Positions 29,860-38,595 of a DNA stretch of 53,989 nt are shown here, piece by piece. Source of the stretch: Alphaproteobacteria bacterium (GTDB taxonomy: Bacteria > Pseudomonadota > Alphaproteobacteria > CAAGCB01 > CAG-977); the NCBI GenBank assembly GCA_017616015.1, contig JAFZYY010000003.1, positions 1-53,989 on the forward strand, in the 5' to 3' direction. The position numbers and the translations under genes are program-made. The number at the start of each line of letters is the position of its first letter. Position 1 is the stretch's first letter. The notes under the pieces were generated by a model that was not told the origin of the DNA, searched no databases, and saw only the letters and a program-made list of their open reading frames with translations.

Positions 29860-32286
29860 TTAACTTGCGTTTTTTTCCTCTTTGAAATACTTCGCGTGGC
29901 AATGCCCGATGCCGAGCAGACTCCCCGCCAAACCCAGCAGACACGCGACACGCCACAGGTCTTGCAGGAAGGAAACGTCATACAGGAACACTTTTGCGAC
30001 AACGATATAAATCAGCACAAAAGCCGGTTTCGTCAGCGGCTTTATCTTTAAAGACAACAACAATTCCGAAACGCCTGTTATCAGCCACACGGCGGAATAA
30101 ACAAAAATGGCGGCTTGTGTGGCATGAATATAATTCAGCTGCAACGTGCCGAATAACAGATACGTCGTGACGAACGACACCAACACCAGAAACAGAAACG
30201 CCGCAAAGTTCACCTGAAATGCGGAGGGGGCTTTCTGTTTTAAAACGGCAAAGCATAAAAGCGCGATCGGAAAACCGTATCCCCACAGCAATTCGACAAA
30301 GGTGAGCCTTTCTTCCCACCACAGCGGATTAAGAAAAACCAAATCCGCCAGAATGAACCGGAAAACCGTCAGTACCAGAAAGATTTTGGCCGGTTTTTTC
30401 TTTTGCTGTTTGCGGAAAAACAAATACAAAACAAAAGCCAGATTTGTAATTAAAGCTTTGTTTGAAAAAGTCGGAACAGGCGTTTCATTTTGAGCAACCA
30501 ATAAAAGATAAATCAGGTTGAACGCTAAAAATCCGAACAGCGTCGCGGCGATGTCTTTCAGCGATTTTTCCGTTGTCAGGCGATATAACGCCGCGATAGA
30601 GCAAAGCGGCAAAAACAGTTTGAACAGCCAAAAATCCTGCTGAAGCATTCCCGCTTCATAAAACAGCGGGTCGTCGTAAAACTGGCCGATGATGATTTCC
30701 GCGCCTGATATATAGAAAAGTTTGAATTCGCATAAGACGAAAAACAGTAAAGCTCCGTATACGGAAGACCGCAGACGCGGCACGGGCAGCTTTTGATAAA
30801 CAGCGGCCAATATAGCGGCTTCGGCGGAAAGGAACAGCGGCATATAATCGTAAAAGCCCGTGCATAATGCCGAAGCGGCCGACAATACGGCAGCGGATAA
30901 AATCAGTTTGGACGCATCGTTTCTTTCGGCTTCGACGGTAAAATCCGTTTTGCTTAACGGAGCCAGAGCCAATCCCGCGCCGATAATCGCCAGATAAACG
31001 ATTTGGTTTTTATCCTGAAAATTCAGGTAATGCACTGCCGCCAAGACAGGCAATAACGCTGCGACATAATCAGTAAAAACAGGCGCTTTCCATAACAAAA
31101 CATACGGCACAACCAGAGCCAGCGCCGCAAATCCGCCGAAAACGCAGTACTTTTGCGTTAAAGAGGCCGGCGTCCAAAGACTCATCAGTAAAAAGGAAAT
31201 CAACATTGTTCCCGCAAACAGCGGCAGGTTCTTTTCGGGTGCTTTGACGGCTCTTATCAGCAAAAACAGACAGACCAACCCGGTCAGTCCCCACTCCAGT
31301 ACGCCGTAATGCGCTCTGACAAGCAAAGCCAGCATCATCAAAAGGACGGCGCCTCCGGCCAGTCTTTGCAGGAAAAGCGTTCTTTCGTCGTTGCCGGTAA
31401 ACAGGAAATTCGCCGTAAAGAACACTACGCCGCCGACACAGAAAAACAGAACGGAATCAAAGGGCGTATAGGTAAAGCCCATTTGCAGAAATACCCACAG
31501 AAACAGAAGCGCTGAATCGAAAATTGCCAAAAGAGGGCTTCCCAGTTTTTTGGCGACGATCATAAACATCACGGAACAAAGAATACTGTATCCGGTGAAA
31601 AAGTAGATGTCTCCGGTAGCTTCGCGAACCAAAGCGGGCGTTAAAAAACCGCCGATGACTGTCAGCGCGGCCAACGGTGTTTTACGATGTCTGAAGCATA
31701 AAGCGACGGCCAAAGCGGTAACGGCGCACATCAGAGCAAACGAAACGAATATCGTCGTTAAATCATAAACGCGGGACAGGGCGTATGACGTAAAGTAAAG
31801 CGCGGCGAGCCCGACGCCGGACAAGACTTGCGCGATGCGTTCGTTATTAGCGATCTTTTCGCTTTTAAACAGGATTTCTCCGCCGACAATCGCCGCCACT
31901 CCCGTTACGGCGGACAGGAACAGACGGACGGCAGGACTCAGCAGGCCGTTGTCCACCGAATATTTGACAAAGAAAAACACGCCGAGCAATCCTGCGCCCG
32001 CCGCCAGCCAAACGTTCAGGTTTTGGCCTAAGAATTTGAATACGGCGTTTTGTTTTTCTTCGGGAACGGAAGTTTTCTTTTCGGGCGCGGGTTCTTTTTC
32101 TTTCTTTTTTTCTTTTACGGGAACGGTCTTTTCTTCCCACGGAGAAGCGGGAAGCGTGACGGGCTTTTCTTCTTTTTTATGAACGGGAACAGCCTGAACG
32201 GGATTTTCCAACCTTTCAATTCGCTTGGACAGGGAATTGAGTCTGAAAAATAAAAGAACGAATAAAAGCGCAGATAATATAGACAT
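29860..32286 (-). CDS. DUF2339 family multi-pass membrane protein
   Basis: ATG 32286 (MSILSALLFVLL) follows an AGGGA site. The longer frame to 32358 is not preferred. The product has 808 residues. One N-terminal membrane segment is followed by a coiled segment (LNSLSKRIERLENP), a charged Pro/Lys/Glu linker, then more than 20 predicted hydrophobic segments to the end. This matches the large DUF2339 predicted membrane proteins (NVWLAAGAGLLGVFFFVKYSVDNGLLSPAVR is typical of the family entry). Function unknown. It lies next to the J-domain protein on the same strand. Confidence 0.9.
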   Translation of the reverse strand: MSILSALLFVLLFFRLNSLSKRIERLENPVQAVPVHKKEEKPVTLPASPWEEKTVPVKEKKKEKEPAPEKKTSVPEEKQNAVFKFLGQNLNVWLAAGAGLLGVFFFVKYSVDNGLLSPAVRLFLSAVTGVAAIVGGEILFKSEKIANNERIAQVLSGVGLAALYFTSYALSRVYDLTTIFVSFALMCAVTALAVALCFRHRKTPLAALTVIGGFLTPALVREATGDIYFFTGYSILCSVMFMIVAKKLGSPLLAIFDSALLFLWVFLQMGFTYTPFDSVLFFCVGGVVFFTANFLFTGNDERTLFLQRLAGGAVLLMMLALLVRAHYGVLEWGLTGLVCLFLLIRAVKAPEKNLPLFAGTMLISFLLMSLWTPASLTQKYCVFGGFAALALVVPYVLLWKAPVFTDYVAALLPVLAAVHYLNFQDKNQIVYLAIIGAGLALAPLSKTDFTVEAERNDASKLILSAAVLSAASALCTGFYDYMPLFLSAEAAILAAVYQKLPVPRLRSSVYGALLFFVLCEFKLFYISGAEIIIGQFYDDPLFYEAGMLQQDFWLFKLFLPLCSIAALYRLTTEKSLKDIAATLFGFLAFNLIYLLLVAQNETPVPTFSNKALITNLAFVLYLFFRKQQKKKPAKIFLVLTVFRFILADLVFLNPLWWEERLTFVELLWGYGFPIALLCFAVLKQKAPSAFQVNFAAFLFLVLVSFVTTYLLFGTLQLNYIHATQAAIFVYSAVWLITGVSELLLSLKIKPLTKPAFVLIYIVVAKVFLYDVSFLQDLWRVACLLGLAGSLLGIGHCHAKYFKEEKNAS

Positions 32287-32408
32287 CGGATCCCTGCGAA
32301 GAAAAAGATGAAAATATATTCTCAGATTTACATAACGGCCGTGAAAAGGAAAGAGCAAAAGTCTGGCTTTAAAACTATTTCCAGGAAATGTTTAAAATGT
32401 TCCTTTAA

Positions 32409-32654
32409 TCAGATATCGTAATCTTTGCCTTGCTGGTTATCCAAAACTTCTTCTTCATGCATTTTTTGGCAATGATTCTCATGAAAAGGCTTAAAAAGAA
32501 AATCTAAAATTTTACACATTAGTTTGGCCGTTGCGGAGCCTTTATAAGAATTTCTGTAACATCTGGCTGCGAAAGTTTCGTCCGGATTTCCGAATAACAA
32601 AGCGTTTATCAACTGACTGAGGGCAATACAGAGATTATTAAGATATTCCGACAT
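32409..32654 (-). CDS. Small conserved protein with GNPDETFAAR motif
   Basis: An 81-residue protein. The hydrophobic amphipathic start (MSEYLNNLCIALSQLINALL) precedes GNPDETFAARCYRNS, and near the end are HCQKMHEEEV residues. I recall small phage- and bacteria-borne proteins with a DET.(S/A)(A)R.(W/Y)R pattern and a downstream H-C...EE pair, sometimes misnamed as helicase fragments. The function is unknown. It sits near the tRNA-Val integration-like repeats, which fits a mobile origin. Cys and His could bind metal. Confidence 0.7.
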   Translation of the reverse strand: MSEYLNNLCIALSQLINALLFGNPDETFAARCYRNSYKGSATAKLMCKILDFLFKPFHENHCQKMHEEEVLDNQQGKDYDI

Positions 32655-32733
32655 GACAATTTTCCGTTTAAAAAATTTACGACGAAGCTAAAGTTTATCA
32701 ATCTCCTGAAAAAAAGACCAGCATTCTTCATGC

Positions 32734-32796
32734 CCGCCCATAAAAAAACTCCCCGCGAAGGGGGAGCTTTTTTTTATGGTGGGCACTACAGGGATC
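32734..32796. repeat. Copy 1 of a 62-63 bp direct repeat carrying a tRNA-Val 3' fragment
   Basis: Runs from CCGCCCATAAAAAAACTCCC to GGGCACTACAGGGATC and matches 32931-32992 except for one T in a T-run. It includes the terminator hairpin (CTCCCC/GGGGAG, on the minus strand followed by T) and the last 20 nt of tRNA-Val, but not the rest of the tRNA. The second copy is at the true tRNA gene. Confidence 0.9.
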
Positions 32797-32799
32797 TTC

Positions 32800-32901
32800 T
32801 CTTGATTTCATAAAATTCGCTTGCGTTTGCTCTGCAATCGCTTCGCTTATTAACGAAATCAAGACCTTGCAGACAGAAACAGGCGTTTTAGCCTGTTTCT
32901 G
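32800..32901. repeat. Inverted repeats inside the segment between the two tRNA-Val fragments
   Basis: TCTTGATTTC (32800-32809) pairs with GAAATCAAGA (32855-32864). CAGAAACAGGC (32874-32884) pairs perfectly with GCCTGTTTCTG (32891-32901) around GTTTTA. The 134-nt segment between the direct repeats is therefore mostly two hairpins, like a small non-coding mobile or REP-like element. No gene is seen in it. Confidence 0.65.
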
Positions 32902-32937
32902 CTTAGCGGTCCTCACGGTTCTCTCCCTTTCCGCCCA

Positions 32938-32972
32938 TAAAAAAACTCCCCGCGAAGGGGGAGCTTTTTTTA
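32938..32972 (-). terminator. Terminator of tRNA-Val
   Basis: On the minus strand CTCCCC, loop CTTCGC, GGGGAG, then seven T, immediately after the tRNA 3' end. A copy lies at 32741-32775 beside the tRNA fragment. Confidence 0.88.
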
Positions 32973-33047
32973 TGGTGGGCACTACAGGGATCGAACCTGT
33001 GACCCCTACCGTGTGAAGGTAATGCTCTACCGCTGAGCTAAGTGCCC
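32973..33047 (-). tRNA. trnV: tRNA-Val (CAC anticodon)
   Basis: On the minus strand the acceptor GGGCACT pairs with AGTGCCC. The D-arm is GCTCAGCGGTAGAGC, the anticodon stem TTACC/GGTAG with loop TTCACAC (anticodon CAC), and the T-arm CACAGGTTCGATCCCTGT... follows. The 3' CCA is encoded (32973-32975). 75 nt. Its last 20 nt and terminator are duplicated at 32734-32796. Confidence 0.95.
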
Positions 33048-33135
33048 GATAAAGGATCGTTGCTTTTATAAGGGATAGTTGCTTTTTCGTCAAGCGCTGT
33101 TTACACTAATTTTTTTTGAAAAGGAAAACAAATCT

Positions 33136-33612
33136 ATGTCCGTTATAATCAGAAAAGCGCTTTTATCCGATGTGCCCGCTTTGTCGGATATGTCCGTGCG
33201 GGGCAGAATCTTTCATAACCGTTTGTTGAATAATTATTTCGCGGATATTAATCCTGAAACGGAAAAAAGTTTTCTGGAAAAAGTCGTTACCGATGAAGAT
33301 AAAATGTGCTTTATCGCGTTGAAAGACGATATCGCGGTCGGCATGCTGTTTTGCTTTTTTAAGACGTTGCCTTTTTTAAGGCGTCCTTCCGTTTGCCATG
33401 TGGATACGTTGTTTGTTGATGAAAAATGCAGGAATCAAGGAATCGGACGCTTGCTGATGCAAAATCTGAAGGAAATCTGTCTCCGGCAAGGCGTCGATGA
33501 AATAGAATTGGCCGTCTATGAGGGAAACGACAAGGCGCTGTCTTTTTATCGCTCTATGGGATTTGCGGCAAAAAAGCAGGAATTAAAACTGGATTTGCAT
33601 TCGGAAAATTAA
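33136..33612 (+). CDS. GNAT family N-acetyltransferase
   Basis: ATG 33136 (MSVIIRKALLSD), with AAAAGGA upstream, gives 158 residues. The GNAT fold is shown by motif A, VDTLFVDEKCRNQGIGRLLMQ (the CoA-binding R-N-Q-G-I-G), and the C-terminal ELAVYEGNDKALSFYRSMGF. The acceptor is unknown; the family includes RimI-like and small-molecule acetyltransferases. It stands alone next to tRNA-Val. Confidence 0.9.
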   Translation: MSVIIRKALLSDVPALSDMSVRGRIFHNRLLNNYFADINPETEKSFLEKVVTDEDKMCFIALKDDIAVGMLFCFFKTLPFLRRPSVCHVDTLFVDEKCRNQGIGRLLMQNLKEICLRQGVDEIELAVYEGNDKALSFYRSMGFAAKKQELKLDLHSEN

Positions 33613-33621
33613 GAAAACAAA

Positions 33622-34365
33622 TCAATCTATAAACCGGGCGTTTTTATCGTCTTTCGTCACGACGCGCGGAATTAACGAGTATTTGTCAACCGTGAAGTCC
33701 AACGGGTTTTTGAAATGTTCTTCCCGGGTGGGATAGCCGCGGCGGCGGAAGCCCGCTTCAAGCAAAGCCCGCCAGCGTTTGACAGTCGGATATTCTTCTT
33801 CGGGAGTGTGCTCGATTGTTTCGAATTCGGACAGCCATAAACCTCCTGAAATACGATAAACGAAACGAATATTAACTTCTACGGTCAGACCGTCGCCCAT
33901 TCGTACCGTATTGATCCTTTTTTCATCTATAAAAGATTTAAAAGCGGCGGGACCGGAAAACCATTTCAACATACTGTTGTTTTCGTCCCAACGTATTTGC
34001 ATTTCATCAACGTCGGAAATAATCGTATGTCGCAATATGATATATTGTTTGATGTGCTCTTCCATCAGCAGTTTGCTGGCCGGAACTCTGACAATATGTC
34101 GTTCTACGGTTTCAAGTTTATAAAAACGCCGGTCAATTCTGAGCAGAATCGCTTCGGAACGTAATTGAGGCGACAACAGATACAAGATAAAGGTCAGGAT
34201 AATAGCGGAGCATAACAAACCTGCCGAAACAAAAGTCATAATGCGCGATGTCTTTAAGTATCTGCGCTCCGGCATGGCGCGTACATGCACTTTTTCCGGA
34301 TAAGCGCCCAGTTTATCCTTTGAGGAGTCGTCGATTTCCGAAAAAAGAAATTTGAAAATGCTCAT
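33622..34365 (-). CDS. VirB8-like type IV secretion protein (orphan)
   Basis: A 247-residue protein. A cytoplasmic N-terminus of about 40 residues is followed by one membrane span (about 42-64) and a periplasmic domain with the VirB8/TrbF pattern: ILLRIDRRFYKLETVE, HIKQYIILRHTI, ML-WF and FKSFIDEKRIN, then strands EVNIRFVYRI and VKRWRALLEAGF. VirB8 is an inner-membrane scaffold of type IV secretion systems. The C-terminal positively charged extension is longer than in simple members. No other virB gene is in the window. Orphan VirB8 copies are known in some Alphaproteobacteria such as Rickettsiales. The family call is by pattern, moderately sure. Confidence 0.72.
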   Translation of the reverse strand: MSIFKFLFSEIDDSSKDKLGAYPEKVHVRAMPERRYLKTSRIMTFVSAGLLCSAIILTFILYLLSPQLRSEAILLRIDRRFYKLETVERHIVRVPASKLLMEEHIKQYIILRHTIISDVDEMQIRWDENNSMLKWFSGPAAFKSFIDEKRINTVRMGDGLTVEVNIRFVYRISGGLWLSEFETIEHTPEEEYPTVKRWRALLEAGFRRRGYPTREEHFKNPLDFTVDKYSLIPRVVTKDDKNARFID

Positions 34366-34462
34366 TAATCGATCCTGCGTTCAGCTTGTTTCTATAGTTA
34401 TACGCTCTTTATTTTAAAAGGATATTAAAATATCGCGGCAAGTCAAAAGATTTTGAAAAAAA

Positions 34463-35209
34463 CTAATCTTTTAAAAAGCCGCAGGCTTTGAAAGAAATAT
34501 GGCCGGATTTTGAAATGATGATATGGTCGATTAAAGAAATGTCTAAAGGCGCTAAAGCATTTTGGACGGCTTTTGTCATTTGAATGTCGTTTTTTGACGG
34601 ACGCATGTCGCAGGCGGGGTGATTGTGGACCATTACAATCGAAACGGCACCCAATTCCAGAGCTCTTTTGGCTATTTCACGGGGATAAACAGGCGTTTGA
34701 CTGACTGTTCCCTTTTGCAGAATTTCGTCCCTGATTAATTGACTGCGGGAGTCCAGAAAAATGATGCGCAGGCATTCGTTTTTCATCTGTCCCATATCCG
34801 CTTTGCAATATTCAATCAACGATTTCCAATCTTTAATGATCGGGCCGGAAGAAAACTGATTTTTCATCATGCGTAAAGCGCAACCGCGCGCAGTGACGAT
34901 CAGGGCGGCCGTATTGTCTTTGATGCCTTTAATGCGTTTAAGTTCTTCCGGCGATGCGTTTAAAACGGCGGAAAAAGAGCCGAAAGAAGAAATCAGCTCT
35001 TTTGCCAAAGGCTTGACGTCCCGTCTGGGAATGGCATAAGTCAGCAACATTTCCAACAGTTCATAATCCTGCAGAACATCTGATCCGAAAGTCAGAACTT
35101 TGTGTCTGAGCCTGTCACGATGTCCTAAATAATGAGATTTTTCTCCGGCTTTTTTCGACGGCTGTGCGATGATGTCCAATATCGGTTCCGAAGAAGAACT
35201 GTTCGCCAT
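34463..35209 (-). CDS. radC: RadC-like JAB domain protein
   Basis: A 248-residue protein. N-terminal helix-hairpin-helix region (LLTYAIPRRDVKPLAKELI, LKRIKGIKDNTAALI), C-terminal JAB/MPN domain with MVHNHPACDMRPSKND, the H-x-H-P...P-S-x-x-D metal motif. In many RadC the motif has S-G-D before the proline; here it is A-C-D. The family was once linked to DNA repair, but its role remains unclear. It starts 2 nt after map on the same strand, with AGGAAAA inside the map end. Confidence 0.93.
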   Translation of the reverse strand: MANSSSSEPILDIIAQPSKKAGEKSHYLGHRDRLRHKVLTFGSDVLQDYELLEMLLTYAIPRRDVKPLAKELISSFGSFSAVLNASPEELKRIKGIKDNTAALIVTARGCALRMMKNQFSSGPIIKDWKSLIEYCKADMGQMKNECLRIIFLDSRSQLIRDEILQKGTVSQTPVYPREIAKRALELGAVSIVMVHNHPACDMRPSKNDIQMTKAVQNALAPLDISLIDHIIISKSGHISFKACGFLKD

Positions 35210-35210
35210 G

Positions 35211-36005
35211 TTATTTTTCCTGATAGGGCGGCCGATCCAATCCTTTGGGCGAATAAGTGAAAATTTCGTATCCTGTCGCCGTTACGGCCAGAGAATGTTC
35301 AAACTGAGCTGATAAAGACATGTCGCGCGTTACGGCGGTCCAGCCGTCCGACAGAACTTTCAGATCGTCTCCGCCCAGATTGACCATCGGTTCTATGGTA
35401 AAAAACATGCCTTCTTCCAGCACCAGACCTTCTTTAGGGCGTCCGAAGTTCAGAACATTCGGGGCGCAATGGAAAACACGGCCTAATCCGTGACCGCAGA
35501 AATCTTTGACGACGGAACATCTTTGGGATTCGGCATAGCTTTGCATGGCGTGGCCGATGTCGCCCAAAGTGGCTCCCGGTTTGACTTTTTCAATGCCGCG
35601 CCACATCGTTTCAAAGGTAATGTCGATTAAGCGCTTCGCCTTGACGGGGATTTTGCCGACCGTATACATACGGCTTGTATCGCCGTACCACCCGTCCAGA
35701 ATTACGGTGACGTCAATATTCAGAATATCGCCGGCAACAAGCTTGCGCGGTCCGGGAATTCCGTGGCAAATCACGTGATTTAAAGAGATGCAGACCGATT
35801 TCGGATAGCCTCTGTAACCCAGACAGGCGGAGACGCCGCCGTTGGCTAAAATGAAATCGTTGCATAATTTATCCAGCTCTTCGGTTGTCACGCCGGGCTG
35901 AACATAAGGCGTGATCATGTCCAACGTCTGCGCGGCCAGTTTCCCGGCGCGGCGCATGCCTTCATAATCTTCGGCGGAATGAATAATGATGTTTTCTTTA
36001 GTCAT
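35211..36005 (-). CDS. map: Methionine aminopeptidase type I
   Basis: The start is taken at ATG 36005 (MTKENIIIHSAEDYEGMRRAG), where MetAP proteins normally begin. A longer frame would overlap sfsA. The product has 264 residues. Metal ligands are in DVTVILDGWYGDTSRM, GHGLGRVFH, TIEPMVNLGG and the final EHSLAVT, with the substrate His in HVICHGIPG. It removes N-terminal methionine from new proteins. The ribosome-binding site before this ATG is weak, and coupling to sfsA 17 nt upstream is likely. sfsA-map-radC is a familiar alphaproteobacterial order. Confidence 0.96.
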   Translation of the reverse strand: MTKENIIIHSAEDYEGMRRAGKLAAQTLDMITPYVQPGVTTEELDKLCNDFILANGGVSACLGYRGYPKSVCISLNHVICHGIPGPRKLVAGDILNIDVTVILDGWYGDTSRMYTVGKIPVKAKRLIDITFETMWRGIEKVKPGATLGDIGHAMQSYAESQRCSVVKDFCGHGLGRVFHCAPNVLNFGRPKEGLVLEEGMFFTIEPMVNLGGDDLKVLSDGWTAVTRDMSLSAQFEHSLAVTATGYEIFTYSPKGLDRPPYQEK

Positions 36006-36022
36006 GGGAAAGTTCTCTGTTT

Positions 36023-36721
36023 TTAGAATATGAAAGGCAGGCGGGTTGTAACCCAAATCCCTTCCGGAGATACACTACAACCGCAGCAAATAATTTCCAA
36101 GCCTTTATTGTCGTACAATTCTTTTAAATTAACCAAATAGGGTGTGTCTGTCGTCCATTGCGCCCGAATACTGATGCAGTCGCTTCTTTGGGCAAAAAGA
36201 ATTAAGACGGCGCGTTCTCCGTTTTCAATCGCGTTTGCCAGATGATTTAAAACGTGATGATTGGATACTTCTATGGCGTCCGGAAACAGCAGGTCGGCGC
36301 CTTTTTTTTCATATGCCGGCGCGATGGCTATCCGGCACGGCGGGCAGCCGCTGTTTTCGGCGGGCGTTAAAATCAGATCGAAAAAGACGGAGGGGTCGGG
36401 TTCGATTCTTTCATAGCCGCTTAATTCAGGCAGAGCTCCGTTGATGATTGCTTCCGCGATTAAATCGGTCTGGCGTCCCATATTGACGCCGACGAATGTT
36501 CCGTTAACATTGGCCAGTTCCCAGATCAGTTGCAGCCTTCTGTTAGGTCTGGGACAGAAAGACAAATAGATTTCCGTATCCGGATCCGAAATATTTTTCA
36601 TGCGGGTTGTATTCGAGCAAAACACCGTGGCATTTTCTCCGGTTTCCAGCCGGACGTCCGCCAGAACTTTAGCGTATCGTTTGATTAAAAAAGCTTTGTA
36701 TAAAGGGGCGAGAAAGTCCAT
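36023..36721 (-). CDS. sfsA: SfsA family protein (sugar fermentation stimulation)
   Basis: A 232-residue protein with FLIKRYAKVLADVRLETGE near the start, ELANVNGTFVGVNMGRQTDLIAEAI and LFPDAIEV, the SfsA layout. The usual HCPNTG motif is changed here to FCSNTTR, and VGVNT to VGVNM, so it is a diverged member. SfsA has a nuclease-like fold and DNA binding; its cellular role is poorly understood. First gene of the sfsA-map-radC unit. Confidence 0.88.
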   Translation of the reverse strand: MDFLAPLYKAFLIKRYAKVLADVRLETGENATVFCSNTTRMKNISDPDTEIYLSFCPRPNRRLQLIWELANVNGTFVGVNMGRQTDLIAEAIINGALPELSGYERIEPDPSVFFDLILTPAENSGCPPCRIAIAPAYEKKGADLLFPDAIEVSNHHVLNHLANAIENGERAVLILFAQRSDCISIRAQWTTDTPYLVNLKELYDNKGLEIICCGCSVSPEGIWVTTRLPFIF

Positions 36722-36819
36722 TATCTGAAGTCCGTCATTTTTAACTTGTTTTTTTCATTAAAAAACGTGTTATGCTGTACGGTAGAGTGTAAAAGATTGT
36801 TTTTTTCAGGTCAAAGCGA

Positions 36820-37590
36820 ATGTTATTAAAAATAGTACTTTTTGTTTTTCTTTTATCAGGCGGCGCCTATGCCCAAGAGACACCGGCGGCGCAAGCGGAT
36901 CCCGCTGCTCCGGCGCCAGAAACGGGAGTCAGGATTCGTATTCCTCATTCGGAACGGACAAAGGGGAATATTCTGGACGCCGCTCTGGACTTTGTGTTTA
37001 TGCGTTCGTTTAAACAGTTTAAAGGTCTGGATATAACTTACGATTTTTTTGAAGTGGATTCCAACTATGATCTGAATTTCACGAATTTTAAGGTCGAGGT
37101 GAAGCGCTCCAATGCTCAGGGAACGATTTCGGTGCAAAAAATCGTGATTAATTTTTCCGAATTTATGACGTTTTTGAAATCCAGAAAAGCGCTGACGTCA
37201 AAAGTATTGTTGGAGAAGCTTGCCGTTGATTTAAAGCTGATTAAAAAGAAAAATAAGGACGGAACCGAAAAGGAAAAAACGCGTCGGCTTAAAATTTCGT
37301 CGAAAGAAGTCTTTATTAAGGATATGCTTGTCTACGCTCCGTCGGAAGAGGACGCCGAGCCGGAAAAAGACACTAAAGAAGAAAAACTTAGAATTAAACA
37401 GGCTACGGGCAAAGAATCCAAAGTGTCACTTTCCAATCCGGCGGAAAAGTATGCCGCTTCTTCTTTCGAATTGAACGATATAGTGGTCACCTTTGATGAT
37501 TCAAGTGAAAGAGTGGAAGTTTCTTCGGCAAAAGCGAACGGAAAATCGTATGAAAACGTTTCTTCCTTTTTGAAGGCGATTCGGCGATAA
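36820..37590 (+). CDS. Exported protein of unknown function
   Basis: A 256-residue protein with a clear signal peptide (about residues 1-18, LFVFLLSGGAYA) followed by a Pro/Ala-rich stretch (TPAAQADPAAPAPE). The mature part looks like repeated beta-strands (GLDITYDFFEV, LNFTNFKVEVK, GTISVQKIVINF) with a charged insert (EEDAEPEKDTKEEK). Strand-turn patterns recall AsmA/LmeA-like lipid-binding barrels but no motif settles it. Divergent from sfsA. I do not recognise a family. Confidence 0.8.
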   Translation: MLLKIVLFVFLLSGGAYAQETPAAQADPAAPAPETGVRIRIPHSERTKGNILDAALDFVFMRSFKQFKGLDITYDFFEVDSNYDLNFTNFKVEVKRSNAQGTISVQKIVINFSEFMTFLKSRKALTSKVLLEKLAVDLKLIKKKNKDGTEKEKTRRLKISSKEVFIKDMLVYAPSEEDAEPEKDTKEEKLRIKQATGKESKVSLSNPAEKYAASSFELNDIVVTFDDSSERVEVSSAKANGKSYENVSSFLKAIRR

Positions 37591-37670
37591 CGGTTGACAA
37601 AGAAAGTAAAATTCCGTACAGGCAAAGAGGTTATATTTACAACGGAAAAAACAAACTGGGGTTATCAGGC

Positions 37671-38564
37671 ATGACGAATACGGATATTGTTTCTCTTTCT
37701 TCAGGCGATTTTTCCGCGGCAGTCAGTCCTGTTGCCGGCGGTTCTTTGCTGTATTGGCGGCAGGGAAAAGAGGATTTGACCAGACCGGCTCTTGAAGGGG
37801 CTGTTTCCCGAAAAGCCGCCGATGAAACGTCGATGTTTCCGTTGGTGCCGTATTCTAACAGAATCAGAGGCGGATATTTCATTTATTGGGGCATTAAACG
37901 CAATGTGCCGAAAAACCACCCCGTCGTGCCGGATCCGTTGCATGGCGAAGGGTGGCAAAGACAATGGAATGTCGAACAGTCCAATCCGGATTCGGTTACG
38001 CTGTCTTTCGAACATAATGGCAAAAACGGTTTTCCTTTTGCCTATGAAGCGGAACAGAGTTTCGTTTTAAAAGGCAATCAGCTGATTGTTTCGATGACCC
38101 TGACCAATAAAGGCGGCATTCCGATGCCGTGCGGACTGGGGTGGCACCCCTTTTTCCCGAAAGACGACGATACGCTTGTTTGTTTTAAATCTAAAAATGT
38201 TTGGGCGCATGAAAGCGCTCCGCCGAGGGAACGCCCGATGAAGACACCGCCCGAATGGCAGTTCGATAAAGGGTTGAAAATTTCCGAACTGGAATTGGAT
38301 ACATGTTTCGGCGGCTTTGACGGCAAAGCAGAATTAATTTGGCCGTCCCGCAATCGAAAAATCAATATCACAGCGTATAGTGATTTCGGCCATATTGTCA
38401 TTTGGTCTCCGGCGGGGCAGAATTTCTTCTGCGTCGAGCCGGTAACAAACGCGACGGACGCTTTTAATCTGGCGTCACGCGGCGTGGCCGGCACGGGGAT
38501 TAAAACGCTTGATCCTGAAGAGTCTTTAACGGAAACAATGACGCTGGCTGTATCTGAAATTTAA
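37671..38564 (+). CDS. Aldose 1-epimerase family protein
   Basis: A 297-residue galactose-mutarotase-like protein. It shows PLVPYSNRIRGG, HGEGWQRQWNV (catalytic-region His), GLGWHPFFPK (second His) and a late glutamate in FCVEPVTNATDAFN. Such enzymes interconvert alpha and beta anomers of hexoses; some act on hexose-6-phosphates. Substrate not assignable. Precedes pyruvate kinase by 31 nt on the same strand, so probably co-transcribed. A TTGACA at 37594 lacks a good -10. Confidence 0.9.
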   Translation: MTNTDIVSLSSGDFSAAVSPVAGGSLLYWRQGKEDLTRPALEGAVSRKAADETSMFPLVPYSNRIRGGYFIYWGIKRNVPKNHPVVPDPLHGEGWQRQWNVEQSNPDSVTLSFEHNGKNGFPFAYEAEQSFVLKGNQLIVSMTLTNKGGIPMPCGLGWHPFFPKDDDTLVCFKSKNVWAHESAPPRERPMKTPPEWQFDKGLKISELELDTCFGGFDGKAELIWPSRNRKINITAYSDFGHIVIWSPAGQNFFCVEPVTNATDAFNLASRGVAGTGIKTLDPEESLTETMTLAVSEI

Positions 38565-38595
38565 TTTCGGTTTTTAAAGTTTTAAGGATTTTAAG

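Noticed and set aside
32728-33093. 121-codon open frame on the minus strand across the tRNA-Val gene
   Set aside because: It runs through the tRNA and both copies of the direct repeat; the translation is a read-through of RNA and terminator sequence (VTGSIPVVPT is tRNA translated), so it is not a gene.
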